Source: Actinomycetota bacterium
GTDB lineage: Bacteria > Actinomycetota > Acidimicrobiia > Acidimicrobiales > Ilumatobacteraceae
NCBI GenBank assembly: GCA_009703125.1
Contig: WLGS01000006.1
Span: 1-37,225, forward strand
Reading direction: 5' to 3'
Length of the DNA: 37,225 bases
This document shows, piece after piece, positions 25,991-35,770 of the stretch. Position 1 is the stretch's first letter. Each line of letters begins with the position of its first letter. The translations under genes were made by a program, and so were the position numbers. A model generated the notes under the pieces. The model was given only the letters and a program-made list of their open reading frames with translations. It made no database searches and was not told the origin of the DNA.

Positions 25991-26809
25991 ATGACACAAC
26001 ACAACCCACATGTCCCCGCCACAGACACAGAACGCACCGCATTGGTGTGGACCACCAGTGCCACGGGCCCCGCCCGACTCATCATTGATGAATGGGAACG
26101 ACTCGTCTACTCGCGCCCCGTGATTCGGCGTGTGAACGCATGGCCGTTTATGCCTCACGCCGTGGAAAGTCTCGACGAACTTCTCGTGCTCGCCGGATTT
26201 GGCAAGCCCATTGACGACAGCGAAGGCGATCACATGCTGTGGCAACTCGTGCGACATGCCGAACACGACGAGCTTGCAGCGCGCATCGTTCTACATCGCG
26301 TGATGCCCTCGGTCTTGGCCATGGTGCGCAGGCGTGGGCGCGTGGTGCCAGGCGGAATGACTGCAGCTATGAACGAAGCAATTGGCGCGGCATGGATGGT
26401 GATCCGTCAATTCCCCCACCATCGACGTCATCACAAGATTGCTGCCAACTTGGTACGCGACATTGAGTACCACGCTTTTGTACGTGAATTCAGACTCAAG
26501 AAAGTGGAAGAAACTCAAGTGGGTAACGACATGATGAGCAGAGTGGCCCATGACCCCCAGATTGACCCACTTGCAGAACGACTCAATGAGGTGTTGTGCG
26601 ATGCATTGGAAAGTGGGGTAGCAACCGAACACATTGTGCTTCTCGAACGACTTGCTTCAGGAGAAACAACAGACCAACTCGCCGAAGAAGTCGGATTATC
26701 TACACGGACAATCCGTAATCGACGACGTAACGCCATCGATGCTGTGCGGTTATCGATGCAATGGGACGCGACGGAGACGCAAACTGTTGGTCACCACAAA
26801 CACCGATGA
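25991..26809 (+). CDS. DNA-binding protein with sigma-70 region 4-like HTH
   Basis: About 272 residues. The C-terminal part [41 protein letters not shown] (about 207-247) is a helix-turn-helix like sigma-70 region 4 or LuxR-type domains. The middle ([27 protein letters not shown], then a helical stretch to [15 protein letters not shown]) recalls a sigma region 2-like scaffold, but I see no clear -10 recognition motif, so it may be a sigma-like regulator. Start ATG 25991; the 17 residues before it do not fit. Its last 60 bp overlap the 3' end of copA on the other strand, and this tail ([16 protein letters not shown]) is probably poorly constrained. Confidence 0.72.
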   Translation: MTQHNPHVPATDTERTALVWTTSATGPARLIIDEWERLVYSRPVIRRVNAWPFMPHAVESLDELLVLAGFGKPIDDSEGDHMLWQLVRHAEHDELAARIVLHRVMPSVLAMVRRRGRVVPGGMTAAMNEAIGAAWMVIRQFPHHRRHHKIAANLVRDIEYHAFVREFRLKKVEETQVGNDMMSRVAHDPQIDPLAERLNEVLCDALESGVATEHIVLLERLASGETTDQLAEEVGLSTRTIRNRRRNAIDAVRLSMQWDATETQTVGHHKHR

Positions 26810-28987
26810 GGACGCCATGGCCAGGCCAGCCCACATGGGATTGAGTTGACCAGAGGCTGCAAGCGGAATCGCTGCAACGTTGTAGGCAAACGCCCAAAAC
26901 ACATTGGTCCGAATCGTGCGCAACGTCGCTCGTGAGAGTCGAATGGCATCGGGAACAGAGCGAAGGTCACCATTGACGATGGTGAGATCACTTGCCTGCA
27001 TCGCAACATCTGTTCCTCCGCCCATCGCAATGCCCACATCTGCTTGAGCAAGAGCAGCAGCATCATTAACACCATCGCCCACCATCGCAACTGCATAGCC
27101 GCGCTCTTGCAAATCTCGCACCACAGCCACTTTGTCGTCGGGCATCACACCGGCATAAAGATGGTGTTCATCGGTCTCAATTCCCACAGCGGCTGCAATA
27201 GCTTCTGCGGTCACTTTGTTATCGCCAGTGAGCAGTACGGGTGCAAGACCCATCAGGCGCAACGAGGCAATTGCTTCTGCGCTCGTGGGTTTGGGTTGAT
27301 CCGCAACCGCTAGCACGGCTTGTGCTTGGCCATCCCATGCCACAACTACCGCTGTAAGTCCTTCTCGACGCGATGATTCAAGAGCATTCTTCAACACAGT
27401 GGGAATAATCACCAAGCGTTGACGAAACACTTCCTCTCTACCCACTGTGATGATGACGCCACCAATACGTCCTGTAGCCCCCATGCCCGGCATTGATGCA
27501 AATTCATCCAGCGCAGGAATCTCGCCCAGCTCTGTTGCGCCTGCTGCAGCAATGGCGCGCGCAATGGGGTGTTCACTCGCTGCTTCTACTGCGGCTGCAT
27601 AACGCAATGCATCGGTGCGCTCTACGCCATCTGCACAGACAACATCTACCAATGTCATTGCACCTGTTGTCACTGTGCCGGTCTTATCCAAAATGACCGT
27701 GTCGATACGACGGGTGCTTTGCAATACATCAATGCCTTTAATCACAATGCCCAATTGTGCAGCGCGTCCACTTCCTACCATCAACGCAGTGGGAGTAGCA
27801 AGACCTAATGCACAAGGACAAGCGATGATGAGTACCGCAACCGATGCAGTGAATGCTTTCGATACATCGCCATCAAAAAACAACCATGCGGCCAAGGTGC
27901 ACGCACTAATGGCAAACACCACCGGCACAAACACGCTGCTCACTTTGTCGGCAAAGCGCTGCACCGGTGCTTTTGTGGCTTGGGCTTCACGCACCAACTT
28001 GGCCATGCGGGCAAACGTTGTCTCGGCACCTACTCGCGTTGCGCGCACCACAAGACGACCCTGTTGGTTCACAGTCGCCGAAGTCACCGCATCACCCACG
28101 TGCACATCAACAGGAACACTCTCACCAGTAATCATCGACATATCAATGGACGATGATCCTTCTTCCACTACACCGTCGGCAGCAATTTTTTCTCCCGGAC
28201 GCACCACAACAAGATCACCTTCACGAATCACTGATGCAGGGATGGATATTTCAACTCCATCGCGCAATACGTTTGCGTATTTGGCGCCTAATGCCATTAA
28301 TGAACGCAATGCATCACCTGCGGAATTCTTTGCGCGCATTTCCAAATAGCGACCAAGGAGAATGAACGTTGCGACTGTTGCTCCCACTTCGAAATACACA
28401 TGTGATGAAGACGACGACGTCATGGAATGATGACCCATCACATCGAGGGCATCGCCCCAGATGACAGCCCAGACACTCCAAATAGTGGCGGCAATAATGC
28501 CCACACTGATCAATGTGTCCATCGTGGAGGTGCCATGACGTGCATTTTTGAGCGCGCTTACATGGAAGGGCCATGCTCCCCACGTCACCACGGGGGCCGA
28601 CAACGCCATTGCCCACCACTGCCAGCCATCAAACATGAATGCCGGCACCATTGACAGCAACACCACCGGAACAGTGAAGATTGTAGAAACCACAAGACGA
28701 AGGCGGGCTTGTCGAAGCTTCTCCTCTAGGTCATCATCAAAAGGCTCATCATCAACAACTCGCGCACCGTAACCAGCTGATTCCACAGCTTTTATGATTT
28801 GTTCCTCGGTGAGTGCTGCACCATCGAATGCAACCATCGCGGTTTCCGTTGCGTAGTTCACCGCAGCTTCTACGCCATCCATTTCATTGAGTTTCTTTTC
28901 AATGCGTGCAGCACAGGCACCACATGTCATGCCTTGAACGGCGAGTTCCACTTCAATGATCGATGTAGGGGGGATTACAACACTCAC
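26750..28987 (-). CDS. copA: Copper-translocating P1B-type ATPase
   Basis: A 745-residue heavy-metal ATPase that exports Cu(I). Order: one metal-binding domain with GMTCGAC (C22, C25); membrane helices from about residue 96; actuator TGES (287-290); the ion-binding CPC (390-392) in the sixth-type helix; phosphorylation site DKTGT (D434); SEHPIA (472-476); and [23 protein letters not shown] His/Ser/Met-rich loop, [13 protein letters not shown] (about 184-196), sits in an exposed loop and may bind metal. The start is GTG 28987, 6 nt after the ECH-family gene. No copZ or csoR is next to it. Its 3' end overlaps the HTH gene by 60 bp. Confidence 0.96.
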   Translation of the reverse strand: MSVVIPPTSIIEVELAVQGMTCGACAARIEKKLNEMDGVEAAVNYATETAMVAFDGAALTEEQIIKAVESAGYGARVVDDEPFDDDLEEKLRQARLRLVVSTIFTVPVVLLSMVPAFMFDGWQWWAMALSAPVVTWGAWPFHVSALKNARHGTSTMDTLISVGIIAATIWSVWAVIWGDALDVMGHHSMTSSSSSHVYFEVGATVATFILLGRYLEMRAKNSAGDALRSLMALGAKYANVLRDGVEISIPASVIREGDLVVVRPGEKIAADGVVEEGSSSIDMSMITGESVPVDVHVGDAVTSATVNQQGRLVVRATRVGAETTFARMAKLVREAQATKAPVQRFADKVSSVFVPVVFAISACTLAAWLFFDGDVSKAFTASVAVLIIACPCALGLATPTALMVGSGRAAQLGIVIKGIDVLQSTRRIDTVILDKTGTVTTGAMTLVDVVCADGVERTDALRYAAAVEAASEHPIARAIAAAGATELGEIPALDEFASMPGMGATGRIGGVIITVGREEVFRQRLVIIPTVLKNALESSRREGLTAVVVAWDGQAQAVLAVADQPKPTSAEAIASLRLMGLAPVLLTGDNKVTAEAIAAAVGIETDEHHLYAGVMPDDKVAVVRDLQERGYAVAMVGDGVNDAAALAQADVGIAMGGGTDVAMQASDLTIVNGDLRSVPDAIRLSRATLRTIRTNVFWAFAYNVAAIPLAASGQLNPMWAGLAMASSSVFVVTNSLRLRRVPLHR

Positions 28988-28993
28988 AACTAC

Positions 28994-29764
28994 TTACCTA
29001 TCACCAAATTCGGTGTGTCGCTTCTCCAGAAATGCACTTATTCCCTCTTGAGCTGGCCACGAGACCACGGCATCAGCCATCACTGCAGATGCAAATGCAT
29101 ATGCATCGGGTTCTGTCATGCGAATTTGCTCGTAATAGGCCCGCTTGCCAAGGGCCTTTGATTCGGTGGAGCCACGGGTTGCACGTGCCAACAATTCAAG
29201 CACTGCACTATCAAGATCATCATCGTTCACCACGGCATTAATGAATCCCCACACATATGCAGTCTCGGCTGTAATTGGGTCACCTGTCATTGCCATCTCG
29301 AGTGCGCGCTTGGGCGAAAGTGATCGTCCCACTGCAACAAGTGGTGTGTGACAAAACAATCCACCTTTGCCGCCCGGAATTGCAAATGACGCCGAACGTG
29401 CCGCCACAGCTAGATCACATGACGCAACAAGTTGACAACCTGCAGCCGTAGCCAATGCATGCACGCGCGCAATTACTGGTTGATCGATGGTGTGCATCAA
29501 TTGCATGAGATGAGAACAGACATCAAAGAGTTCTTGGGCATTCTCGCGCGTGGTGTCTTTCATCTCGCCAAAGTTGTGCCCAGCAGAAAACACGGGACCC
29601 TCGGCAGCCAAGATGATGCCGCGCACATCAGAATGACTCACTTCGCTGAAGGCGTCGGTCAATGCGCGCAAGACATCCATGCTCAATGCATTGCGCTTGG
29701 CAGGATTCGTCAAGGTGATAGTTGCAAAGGCACCTTCACGGGACACTGTGACTGCCTGGTTCAT
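28994..29764 (-). CDS. Enoyl-CoA hydratase/isomerase family protein, ECHDC3-like
   Basis: A 256-residue crotonase-fold protein. The oxyanion-hole segments are EGPVFSAGHNF (about 55-65) and ATAAGCQLVASCDLAVA; the C-terminal helix YEQIRMTEPDAYAFASAVM is intact. It closely recalls the ECHDC3 subgroup, including the GLFCHTP stretch. Of the two crotonase catalytic glutamates, the second appears kept (E156 in ALEMAMTG), but the first is Gly near residue 131, so hydratase activity is doubtful. The start is ATG 29764, with a strong AAGGAGG 6 nt upstream; the frame up to 29791 is rejected on that basis. It precedes copA by 6 nt. No fatty-acid genes are adjacent. Confidence 0.9.
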   Translation of the reverse strand: MNQAVTVSREGAFATITLTNPAKRNALSMDVLRALTDAFSEVSHSDVRGIILAAEGPVFSAGHNFGEMKDTTRENAQELFDVCSHLMQLMHTIDQPVIARVHALATAAGCQLVASCDLAVAARSASFAIPGGKGGLFCHTPLVAVGRSLSPKRALEMAMTGDPITAETAYVWGFINAVVNDDDLDSAVLELLARATRGSTESKALGKRAYYEQIRMTEPDAYAFASAVMADAVVSWPAQEGISAFLEKRHTEFGDR

Positions 29765-29790
29765 GACTGCCTCCTTGTGGGACACACTCA

Positions 29791-29801
29791 TCGTGTCACG
29801 A
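29791..29801. repeat. Palindrome TCGTGTCACGA between tRNA-Lys and ECH gene
   Basis: A perfect 11-bp inverted repeat (TCGTG/CACGA around a single T) lies between the tRNA-Lys 3' end and the ribosome binding site of the enoyl-CoA hydratase-family gene. It could be an operator for a TetR-type regulator; its shortness makes chance quite possible. Confidence 0.35.
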
Positions 29802-29809
29802 AGTCATGG

Positions 29810-29885
<76 letters not shown>

Positions 29886-30041
29886 GGAAGGAACGGAACC
29901 CAGAGCGAAACTCACCCAAAGTGCCGAATACGACCGCCTTTGAGGATAGTTCAGATACGTGCAAAACAACCAAGTTCACCATATTTACTCCACCACAGGG
30001 GCAGAGATAGCGCCGCGAGTACACCTGATCAGCACAACTGG

Positions 30042-31358
30042 CTACTGCACGACCTTGACGGTCAGATGGCGTATGGAGGTGGCCTTCTTCGATGATCGAT
30101 ACTCGATTGCCACTTTTACATTGCGCACTTTGTTGAAGCTGTAACGCTTCGAGGAAAACTTCATTCCAGACTTGGTGTTCACAGTGATTTTTGCTGTCCC
30201 AAGTTTCTTGGTTTGAAAAATTCCTGCTGCTCTTAACAGGGCATCGGTGGTGAGTTTCTGGTTCTTCTTCACCACAAGTACGCGCTGCACTGTCATAGTG
30301 GGAATTGAGAATCCAATTCCAGTGGTGGACACCAACAAACCATCTGCACTTGGAATGTACTCAGTAGCAGGAACTGTAGATCCATCTTTTGCAGTCCGCT
30401 TCACGGGAAGTGTGACCGAGTTGGCTTCACTTGGCTTTAAACCAAATGAATTCATCAGATATGCCGAAGGCAAGAACATGCGGAAATTCGCTAGGTTCAA
30501 CTCACTCACGCCATTCACTGGGGCCTTGAAATGCGGCCCAGCAATCTTCAACTGCGCAGCTCCAGTGAAACGGTCTGTGGAGGCCAGACCAAACACTGAC
30601 GCATCGGTATCTACCCATCCACCTTGGCTTGAAGCATCAAAAATGTTTACAAAACAATTACTAGTTGGATCAATTCTTTTGCACTCTGCATCGGCAGCAT
30701 CAGGAGGAACAATTGCACTTCGCATAGCGGGCAGTAGAAGCATGGAAATTCTGTTACTCACCGTCGAAGTGGAAACATCTCCAATCGTGCAATTGTCGAT
30801 TGCGATAACCCATCCAAGACATAGACCGCTAGACGCTGAATGCACCACTGTGGTACGCGCATTGATTGTCGCCACGTCTCGAAGACCAGGTGCAGCTGGA
30901 ACGAATGATTGCAAAGAGCCATTCACAATCACCGTATTCACTGCAGATGTTTTGTGGGCATTTAAACGACGGCGAAAATTCACCTCAACGTTCGTCATTG
31001 ATATCTGACTGTTGGGCGTATTCACCATGGGGTAAATCACCATGTAGGGATACTCACATTGGGTCACCGAGGTATCCATAAATTTGCAGGGTGCCGAATA
31101 GACCCCTCCACCAATTCCGTATCTCGCTTCACTAGGTGCATTAACTTGCCTCAGCGCAATGCCGTCAATTGTGACGGAGTCAATACAACCTTTGACTGTA
31201 GTAGTTGTGCAGAAACCTAAACCTGAGTTACTAGATAACTGAGTGTTAAAGACAAACACGCCATCTGCGGATGCGTGAACAGGTTGTACGTCAAGTGCAA
31301 CAGCGATGGGTAAGCCTGAAACAACTAGACCAGTGATGAGGGCGAGAATTCGTTTCAC
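30042..31358 (-). CDS. Exported protein with four cysteine pairs, last gene of the ole operon
   Basis: A 438-residue protein I do not recognise. A classical signal peptide (MKRILALITGLVVSGLPIAVAL...) ends near the PVHASA site (about residues 28-32). Eight cysteines fall in four close pairs, C50/C58, C91/C101, C180/C190 and C226/C235, each enclosing 7-9 residues, as for four small disulfide loops. The body is Ser/Thr/Val-rich and probably beta-structured. The last ~75 residues are strongly basic (VVKKNQKL, FQTKKLGTAKI, SSKRYSFNKVRNVKV). No lipobox, sortase motif or further membrane helix. I choose GTG 31358, with AGGG 7 nt upstream; GTG 31364 is also open. The gap to oleD is only 16 nt, so it is co-transcribed with the olefin genes. 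Function unknown. Confidence 0.8.
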   Translation of the reverse strand: MKRILALITGLVVSGLPIAVALDVQPVHASADGVFVFNTQLSSNSGLGFCTTTTVKGCIDSVTIDGIALRQVNAPSEARYGIGGGVYSAPCKFMDTSVTQCEYPYMVIYPMVNTPNSQISMTNVEVNFRRRLNAHKTSAVNTVIVNGSLQSFVPAAPGLRDVATINARTTVVHSASSGLCLGWVIAIDNCTIGDVSTSTVSNRISMLLLPAMRSAIVPPDAADAECKRIDPTSNCFVNIFDASSQGGWVDTDASVFGLASTDRFTGAAQLKIAGPHFKAPVNGVSELNLANFRMFLPSAYLMNSFGLKPSEANSVTLPVKRTAKDGSTVPATEYIPSADGLLVSTTGIGFSIPTMTVQRVLVVKKNQKLTTDALLRAAGIFQTKKLGTAKITVNTKSGMKFSSKRYSFNKVRNVKVAIEYRSSKKATSIRHLTVKVVQ

Positions 31359-31374
31359 GAACACACCCTAGGTG

Positions 31375-32334
31375 TCAGAGACCGCGTGCAAGACGCTGGA
31401 AACCTTCGTCCAGGCTGATGCGAGGAGTCCAATCCAATAAGTTCATGGTCTCTGAGATATCAAACCAATGAGAGATACCTAGCTGATATGCCGTGAACTT
31501 TGTGAGAGGTGGCTCACTATGCGGGCGCAACTTGAACACTGTCTCAATAATCGCACCGAGAATAACGGCAGCGCGCAGACTCACCGATCGCGGTGCATAC
31601 GCAACGCCGCTTGCCGTGCAAATAGATTCCACAAGACTCGCAACTGTTCGTGGCTCACCATTGCTCACAACAAGTGCGCGACCATTGAGATTGTGTTGCA
31701 CACCAATGCGTTCAGCCGCTGCCACAAGAGCATCAGCCACGTTGTCTATATAGGTGGAGTCCACAACCGCATCGCCACTATTCACCAGAACAAGTCGACC
31801 TTGTTGTGCTCGTTCCACAATGCGCCCTACCAGTTGTGTATCTCCTGGTCCCCACACAAGATGTGGGCGCAACGCAACAGCATGTAGACGATTGTCCTTG
31901 ATGACCTCACGTTCGGCAATGGATTTCGTGCGCGAATAGTGCCCCATCACATCATCGATTGCTGGTGGAGAAACTTCGCCCTCAACAGGAGTTCTGCTGT
32001 ATGACACCGAAGGCGATGAGACATATACAACGCCCCGACAACCCGCCTCAACGGCTGCGTTCATGATGTTGCGCGTTCCCTCCACGTTGATGGAAAAGAA
32101 CTCCTCGTAGGAACCAACAAGTCCGACCTTTGCAGCTGCATGAATCACCACATCACAACCACTTATTGCTGACCGCACTGCATCGACATCACGAATGTCT
32201 CCACGAAAGACCTTCACAGGAAGATCTGATTCACCCCGCTGCAACACATGCGCCTCATGACCACGGCGCAATAACTCACGCACTGTGTATTCGCCAATCA
32301 TGGACGTTGCACCCGTGAGAAGAACTCGCATCAT
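31375..32334 (-). CDS. oleD: OleD-type NAD(P)-dependent 2-alkyl-3-ketoacyl reductase
   Basis: A 319-residue extended short-chain dehydrogenase of the 3-beta-HSD group. In olefin synthesis OleD reduces the 2-alkyl-3-keto acid made by OleA to the hydroxy acid. Rossmann loop TGATSMIGEY (residues 7-16), FRGDIRDVDAV with the conserved Asp, HAAAKVGLVGSYEEFFSINVEGTRN, YVSSPSVSYSRTPVEG, and the catalytic Tyr133-x3-Lys137 pair (HYSRTKSIAE) are present. The ATG at 32334 overlaps the oleBC stop by 4 nt (ATGA). Alone it could be any NAD-dependent epimerase-family enzyme; its place behind oleA and oleBC makes OleD the best call. Confidence 0.93.
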   Translation of the reverse strand: MMRVLLTGATSMIGEYTVRELLRRGHEAHVLQRGESDLPVKVFRGDIRDVDAVRSAISGCDVVIHAAAKVGLVGSYEEFFSINVEGTRNIMNAAVEAGCRGVVYVSSPSVSYSRTPVEGEVSPPAIDDVMGHYSRTKSIAEREVIKDNRLHAVALRPHLVWGPGDTQLVGRIVERAQQGRLVLVNSGDAVVDSTYIDNVADALVAAAERIGVQHNLNGRALVVSNGEPRTVASLVESICTASGVAYAPRSVSLRAAVILGAIIETVFKLRPHSEPPLTKFTAYQLGISHWFDISETMNLLDWTPRISLDEGFQRLARGL

Positions 32335-34748
32335 TTGCTCAATTGTTCAGTAGCCCAAGCACTCAGTGCGATGCGATCAATTTTTGAATTATGACGTCGA
32401 TCTACAGGAAGAGCTTTCTTGTAAAGAACAGCGGAGATCTGTGGCAGCACACCTCGCAAGGCATTTACCGTCGCAATATCTGCAATACCTGTTGACGTGC
32501 CATCGCACAGCACAACAACAAGAGTGTGTTGACCATGAGTTGTTACACCTACTGCTGCTGCAGTCACGCCAGGGAGAATCTCTTCTACAGCTTGCTCAAT
32601 AGGCACAGGCGTTACTTGTGTGCCGTCCACTTCAATGACATGCGCTATACGACCTTCGACAAAGAGACCATCTTGCACATGACCCACGTCTCCGGTGCGA
32701 TGCCATTCACGGCCGGCATAGTGCACGCGCGCACTTCGATTGCGTGCCCAATGCTGGTCGTATCCCACCGACAACCATGGTCCAGTCACAAAAATCTCAC
32801 CAGTCGCTCCGTCAGAAAGTGGCTCAAGGTCATCGGACGCGACACTTCCGAACGGGAACACCACTACTTCGGTGCCAGGTAGCGGATGCCCCACTGGAAC
32901 ACCACGCCTACTTGAAGCAGTTCCTCGAATTCCATCAGTAATGATCAACATCTCCGTCATGCCATAGGGACTGAAAAGTTCTGCATGAGGAAATGACTTT
33001 GCCACATCGCGCAACAACACATCACTCACGGGAGCACCTGCCGACATCACACAACGAACAGTGGGAAATTGCGCTTTGTCCTTAATGACATTGCGTAACG
33101 GAGCTGGAGCTGCGAACAAGATTGTTCCGTTCACTCCATTAAGAGCTTCACGTAAGTGCTCCGCGGATAATTTTCCTGGGGCCACAACATTGATCTTTGG
33201 TAGCCCCACAGCCACTCCCCATGCGGGGCCATACAAAGCAAAAGGAATATACGCAGCTGCAATTCCGTCACTATCGCTAATGGAAAACTGCTTTTGAATT
33301 GCTGCTGCCAGTGAGCGAAGTTGACCGTGTGTGTACACCACACCCTTAGCTGGTCCTGTGGCACCTGAGGTATACAGCACGGCCGCTACGTCAGTATCGG
33401 CGATGTTGTTCCAGTGAGATGGAGATTGCTTGCCAGGTTGTGTCATCGAAGTGAGATCAAGCCTTTGTGCGCGATGTGCAAGATGAAGAACTCGTGCTGC
33501 GATACGAGTGGCTCGAATAGTCACCACATACTTAGGTCGACTTTCGCGTAACGCGCGACGCATGTTGGTAATACCCAATCCTGGATCGGCAACAACCGGA
33601 ATGGCGCCTTGTGCCCAACATGCGTAGATAAAAGCAATTGTTCGGGCTGTAAATGGCGCGAGTATCGCCACCCGATCGCCAGCCACAACACCGTTTTCTG
33701 CGAGATTTCCACGACATTGGAGAATCAATGTCTCAAGCTCGCGCCATGTCGTCGTGATTTTTTCTTTGGCATCAAAAACGGCGACCGCGTCGGGAGATTC
33801 TTTGGCGCGTCGGCGCAATGCATCATTAAGATCTGCACTGCCTCGGGGCTGACCACCAGTTGTTGGCCCAGTTGGCTGCGACAACCATTCACGCACCAAA
33901 CGTGGTGCGTCTGGGTGTTCCGGCGAGAGATGGCCCGTATCTAATGTGATGGTCTGTGCATGGGGAAAAGTTTCTTGCACATCAGCCAATACCCCAGTGT
34001 GAAAGACAAAGTCACGTACACCCCACATCAACAACGTCGGGACAACCAGTGATTGAGCTCGTGTTGCTAATTCCCGTAGCACAGGTGCGGTGACATGGGT
34101 GTCGCTCGTGGGAATGTCTGCAACAAATTGCGCAATGGCACGACGGCGACTTGAAGATGTATACGGTGCGTAATAGGCCTTACGAATACTTCGAGGAATT
34201 CCACCGGTTGTCACTACCGCACCAGTAATAAATGCTTTTGTCCATGTACAGATGGCATTACGTAGAACTGGAGTATTTGAGACTTGAATAAGACCAGGGA
34301 TACCCGTTGTAGGAATTTGGGTACCCGTGTTAAACAGCACCAGTTGCTCCACGCGCTCGGAATGTTGCGTTGCCCAACCAATTGCAACAGGCCCACCCCA
34401 ATCATGTGCAATCAGAGTGACGGGTCCATCTACCTTTGCCGCACCGATTAGGGCATTTAGATCTTCAATACGTGTGGCAAGTGTGCGTAGTTTTACCGAC
34501 CGACTCGAGAAACCCATGCCCAATTGATCAATCGCAATCACACGCCACTGAGTACCTAGTTCGCGGACAAAATTACGCCACATGTACGACCATGTGGGAT
34601 TGCCATGCACACACACAATCGTTCCACGAGGATGTGCTGGACCAGCTTCAAGAACTGAAAAACTCTCCGCGTTACCATCGCGGTCCACGTCGTACTTGCG
34701 CACCCATGAGGAATCAATTTCGGGTAGTTGAGAAGCGTCTGTCACCAT
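32331..34748 (-). CDS. oleBC: OleB-OleC fusion: beta-lactone decarboxylase and beta-lactone synthetase
   Basis: An 805-residue fusion. Residues 1-290 are an alpha/beta hydrolase of the haloalkane dehalogenase type with oxyanion HGNPTWSY (48-55), nucleophile D116 in AHDWGGP and likely catalytic H273 in TGHLSPEHP: this is OleB, which turns the beta-lactone into olefin and CO2. A Pro/Gly linker (291-305) follows. The rest is an AMP-forming ligase: P-loop YTSGATGPAKG (459-469), the FSPYGMTE motif, HRTGDVGHVQDG and the C-terminal PVDRRHNSKIDR with the catalytic Lys. This is OleC, which activates and cyclises the hydroxy acid. OleB-OleC fusions are known in actinobacteria. The start overlaps oleA by 7 nt; the stop overlaps oleD. 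Confidence 0.95.
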   Translation of the reverse strand: MVTDASQLPEIDSSWVRKYDVDRDGNAESFSVLEAGPAHPRGTIVCVHGNPTWSYMWRNFVRELGTQWRVIAIDQLGMGFSSRSVKLRTLATRIEDLNALIGAAKVDGPVTLIAHDWGGPVAIGWATQHSERVEQLVLFNTGTQIPTTGIPGLIQVSNTPVLRNAICTWTKAFITGAVVTTGGIPRSIRKAYYAPYTSSSRRRAIAQFVADIPTSDTHVTAPVLRELATRAQSLVVPTLLMWGVRDFVFHTGVLADVQETFPHAQTITLDTGHLSPEHPDAPRLVREWLSQPTGPTTGGQPRGSADLNDALRRRAKESPDAVAVFDAKEKITTTWRELETLILQCRGNLAENGVVAGDRVAILAPFTARTIAFIYACWAQGAIPVVADPGLGITNMRRALRESRPKYVVTIRATRIAARVLHLAHRAQRLDLTSMTQPGKQSPSHWNNIADTDVAAVLYTSGATGPAKGVVYTHGQLRSLAAAIQKQFSISDSDGIAAAYIPFALYGPAWGVAVGLPKINVVAPGKLSAEHLREALNGVNGTILFAAPAPLRNVIKDKAQFPTVRCVMSAGAPVSDVLLRDVAKSFPHAELFSPYGMTEMLIITDGIRGTASSRRGVPVGHPLPGTEVVVFPFGSVASDDLEPLSDGATGEIFVTGPWLSVGYDQHWARNRSARVHYAGREWHRTGDVGHVQDGLFVEGRIAHVIEVDGTQVTPVPIEQAVEEILPGVTAAAVGVTTHGQHTLVVVLCDGTSTGIADIATVNALRGVLPQISAVLYKKALPVDRRHNSKIDRIALSAWATEQLSK

Positions 34749-35758
34749 TGCAATTCAACAAAGCTGACATTTAAACCCGAACCAATTCCCATGCACAAGA
34801 TGTTGTCGCCTTCGGCAAAAAGATGCTGATTATGGGCCATAGTGAGCGGAATGGCAGCAGGCCCCACATTGCCAAGAGCGGGATACGACACGGGAACTTT
34901 TTCAAGATCAATCCCAAGCTGTGCACACACGTTGTCGGTATGCACTTTGCTCACCTGGTGCAAGATGTACCAGTCAATGTTGTGTAACCATTTTTCGTGT
35001 TGTTCAGCTTCGGTGAAACAATCATGTGCGAGAGCAATTCCATTTTCCAGTAATCCCCGCGTATCAGTTGTCATTCTGTCCAGCGTGCCAATACATAGGT
35101 CATGATGTTCGGTAGCTGCACGCGATACTCCACCCACAATGCGGTGACCACCTAAATCTGCGGGCCCCAACACTGCAGCAACTGCACCTGATCCAAGAGT
35201 CAGCGATGCAAATTCAGCAAAGATGTCTTCGGCTGTTGTCCCTGGCGTCTGAAGTCGACGAATTGTCTCTTCTTGGGTGTAGCGACTTCCCTCTCCGTCA
35301 ACAATCAAGACATAACGCACTTGGCCAGAGTCAATCAATTGTGATGCGATCCAAATGGCGTTGATAAATCCCAAACACGCATTTGCCAGATCGAAGTTCA
35401 TTGCAGATGTTGGCAGTCCCAATTGGTGGTGTACCGATGACGCCAAAGATGGCTCAAGATGATGCTTACACACCGACGTGCTGATGAGAACATCTATCTC
35501 AGATGCCTTGACTCCGGCATTCTCCAAGGCGACACGGCCTGCTTCGGCAGCTACTTGGTCAAAGGTGGTCCCCTCTGGCCACCAGCGACGACTGTGAATT
35601 CCTGCGACCTTCTCCAGCAGTCCGGGACGAACGCCACATGCGGCATAGGTCTCGGCCAGTTGCTCATCAATCCAAGCGGACGTGACCTCAAGCGGGGCAT
35701 CCACAGCTCCAAGTGCCACTAGCGCTGTGTTGCGTGCGGTAAACACAGCGTTCGTCAT
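34742..35758 (-). CDS. oleA: OleA, head-to-head acyl-CoA condensing thiolase
   Basis: A 338-residue thiolase-superfamily enzyme related to FabH. OleA joins two fatty acyl-CoAs by non-decarboxylative Claisen condensation to a 2-alkyl-3-keto acid. Catalytic set: C128 in NFDLANACLGFINA, H267 in WYILHQVSKVHTDN, N297 in LGNVGPAAIP, and the OleA-characteristic glutamate E102 in HHLEPSLASSVHHQLG, which corresponds to Glu117 in the Xanthomonas enzyme as I recall it. That Glu supports OleA over ordinary FabH. The ATG at 35758 has GGAG 5 nt upstream, and it is the first gene of the operon. The promoter must lie in the 39 bp shared with the divergent rlmA-type gene, where TCTCT-N9-AGAGA forms an inverted repeat. 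Confidence 0.95.
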   Translation of the reverse strand: MTNAVFTARNTALVALGAVDAPLEVTSAWIDEQLAETYAACGVRPGLLEKVAGIHSRRWWPEGTTFDQVAAEAGRVALENAGVKASEIDVLISTSVCKHHLEPSLASSVHHQLGLPTSAMNFDLANACLGFINAIWIASQLIDSGQVRYVLIVDGEGSRYTQEETIRRLQTPGTTAEDIFAEFASLTLGSGAVAAVLGPADLGGHRIVGGVSRAATEHHDLCIGTLDRMTTDTRGLLENGIALAHDCFTEAEQHEKWLHNIDWYILHQVSKVHTDNVCAQLGIDLEKVPVSYPALGNVGPAAIPLTMAHNQHLFAEGDNILCMGIGSGLNVSFVELQW

Positions 35759-35770
35759 GACAACTCCATT

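Noticed and set aside
29886-30041. Extra gene or RNA between the exported protein and tRNA-Lys
   Set aside because: The 61-codon plus-strand frame here overlaps the 3' end of the exported-protein gene, has no ribosome binding site and looks random. I see no hairpin or T-run; it should hold only the tRNA promoter.
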